This document shows positions 6,085-7,134 of a stretch of 7,134 nt of DNA, piece by piece. A model generated the notes under the pieces. That model had not been told where the DNA came from. It saw nothing but the letters and a program-made list of their open reading frames with translations, and made no database searches. The translations under genes and the position numbers were made by a program. This stretch comes from Acinetobacter sp. (GTDB lineage: Bacteria; Pseudomonadota; Gammaproteobacteria; Pseudomonadales; Moraxellaceae). Location: the NCBI GenBank assembly GCA_008017255.1, contig SSHD01000075.1:1-7134 (forward strand), in the 5' to 3' direction. The stretch's first letter is position 1; each line of letters begins with the position of its first letter.

Positions 6085-6936
6085 TTAAACCTTATGCCCC
6101 AATCGCTCACCCATCACCACAGCTGAATTGGCTTGGAACTGCTGTTCCCACAGCATTTTATTTTGTTCAAATAAAACCACTGCGGTTGAACCCAAGTAAA
6201 AACGACCGAGCTCTGCGCCTTTATCCAACTGCATTTGATGATGCTGAAACTCCACTTTGCCCGTTGGCTTCACTTTACCAGTGGCAACAGTTTCAATCCC
6301 CGCGACAATCATCGCACCGACTAAAACCACCGCCATACGACCCAGTTCTGTATCAAACAAACATACCATGCGCTCGTTACGTGCAAACAAACCCGGTACA
6401 TTTTCTGCGGTGGTCTGATTCACCGAAAACAATTCACCTGGTATATAAATGGTTTCGGTTAAAGTCCCTGCCAGTGGCATGTGTACGCGGTGGTAATCTT
6501 TAGGAGACAAATACACCGTCGCAAATTGACCATTTAAAAACGGCTGCGCCAATTGCGGATCGCCAATTAATTTTTCTACTGAAAAGCTTTGCCCTTTGGC
6601 TTGAAAAATATCGCCCGACTCAATTTTACCCAGTTGTGAAATTGCACCATCGGCAGGGCAAACAATACTATCGGCTTGCGTATCTACTGCACGCACGCCG
6701 TCTTTTAAAGCACGGGTAAAAAATTCGTTAAATGACTTATATTGCTGTGCATTGCTTTGCTCTGCAATGCTCATGTCAATGCCATATTTTGCTTTAAATG
6801 CTTGAATAACCGCAGTTTTCACTACAACATTTTCACTGGCAGCAACTTTACCAATTACACGGCTGAGTTGGTGCTGTGGTACCAAATTTTGGCTTTGAAT
6901 AAACAGTTGTTTTTTTAAATCTGCGATGAAACTCAA
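6085..6936 (-). CDS. psd: Phosphatidylserine decarboxylase proenzyme
   Basis: This enzyme converts phosphatidylserine to phosphatidylethanolamine at the inner membrane, the last step of the major phospholipid route. The 283-residue length is normal for the bacterial type I enzyme. The self-cleavage motif LGST is at 248-251; cutting between Gly249 and Ser250 makes the beta chain and an alpha chain whose Ser250 becomes the pyruvoyl cofactor. The other members of the catalytic triad are visible: Asp96 in CPADG and His152 in [22 protein letters not shown] (69-82) is the conserved N-terminal family motif. The start is a TTG at 6936 that overlaps the stop of the upstream rhodanese, with GGGGAG eight bases before it. 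The first internal Met is residue 55, too far in. The gene is probably translated by coupling from the upstream gene. Confidence 0.96.
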   Translation of the reverse strand: MSFIADLKKQLFIQSQNLVPQHQLSRVIGKVAASENVVVKTAVIQAFKAKYGIDMSIAEQSNAQQYKSFNEFFTRALKDGVRAVDTQADSIVCPADGAISQLGKIESGDIFQAKGQSFSVEKLIGDPQLAQPFLNGQFATVYLSPKDYHRVHMPLAGTLTETIYIPGELFSVNQTTAENVPGLFARNERMVCLFDTELGRMAVVLVGAMIVAGIETVATGKVKPTGKVEFQHHQMQLDKGAELGRFYLGSTAVVLFEQNKMLWEQQFQANSAVVMGERLGHKV

Positions 6937-7134
6937 GACGGTGACTCCCCTGAAATAATAGGACTATCGAGGCGATTGCCCCATTCACTCCACGCAGCAT
7001 CGTAGGCTTTGACTGGCCAATTCAGCAAGCGAGCGACAATATACGCCAAGCCTGAACGATGGTGCGACTGACAATACACCACTACAGGTTGTTGTAAATT
7101 AAAACCTAATTGTTCTAAGCGTTGCTTAGTGCGT
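6933..7134 (-). CDS. rhdA: C-terminal part of an RhdA-like sulfurtransferase (rhodanese), partial
   Basis: The last 66 residues are visible; the gene runs off the right edge. The sequence [16 protein letters not shown] holds the active-site loop of a rhodanese domain: the catalytic Cys, which carries the persulfide, followed by QSHHR. The loop CQ(T/S)HHR is the form found in RhdA of Azotobacter and Pseudomonas, distinct from the CRKGVT loop of classic mitochondrial rhodanese. The tail [17 protein letters not shown] is the normal end of a two-domain rhodanese. In Pseudomonas rhdA is also beside psd. The TGA stop (6933-6935) overlaps the TTG start of psd. Confidence 0.88.
   Translation of the reverse strand, partial: RTKQRLEQLGFNLQQPVVVYCQSHHRSGLAYIVARLLNWPVKAYDAAWSEWGNRLDSPIISGESPS
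6943..6948 (-). promoter_or_regulatory. Shine-Dalgarno deciding the TTG start of psd
   Basis: On the minus strand GGGGAG lies within the end of the rhodanese gene, about eight bases before the TTG at 6936. A good ribosome binding site at this distance, with no nearby ATG, supports TTG as the psd start. Confidence 0.65.

Overview
This window most likely comes from a gamma-proteobacterial chromosome of the Acinetobacter / Moraxellaceae type. That view rests on moderately AT-rich codon use, the protein styles, a PhoB-PhoR pair whose sensor lacks a large periplasmic domain, and an RhdA-type sulfurtransferase overlapping psd, an arrangement also known from Pseudomonas. The genus is an inference from reading, not a database match. 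Most of the window is ordinary chromosomal backbone. The only clearly accessory-looking part is the stretch around 4933-6000.

Layout. At 1-165 is the C-terminal tail of a membrane transporter, probably a MATE-family exporter. It ends in a strong hairpin terminator (181-214), followed by a second, complex palindromic element (219-278). These sit between the transporter and a convergent short-chain dehydrogenase/reductase gene (282-1115, minus strand). The SDR is divergent from a TetR-family regulator (1293-1970, plus strand). The gap between them holds a near-perfect 20-bp palindrome buried in a strong minus-strand sigma70 promoter, so the regulator very probably represses the SDR.

Next comes phoB-phoR (2220-4298), the response regulator and sensor kinase for phosphate starvation. 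Upstream of phoB are several PhoB half-sites repeating with an 11-bp period, plus a -10 hexamer at the standard distance, which points to autoregulation. A secreted DUF2147 protein gene (4404-4868) follows in the same direction, and a canonical terminator (4906-4932) closes the group.

After a 292-base stretch with no convincing gene but scattered TCCTGT motifs, the minus strand carries a DUF3800 protein (5225-5986). Upstream of it is a two-gene overlap: the end of an RhdA-like rhodanese (6933-7134) and psd, phosphatidylserine decarboxylase (6085-6936). The psd TTG start overlaps the rhodanese stop codon. DUF3800 and psd both appear to use TTG starts, each preceded by a good Shine-Dalgarno sequence.

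I do not see a wholly new multi-gene system. The most informative signals are regulatory: the tandem PhoB sites, the TetR operator placed on the SDR promoter, and the overlapping TTG start of psd.
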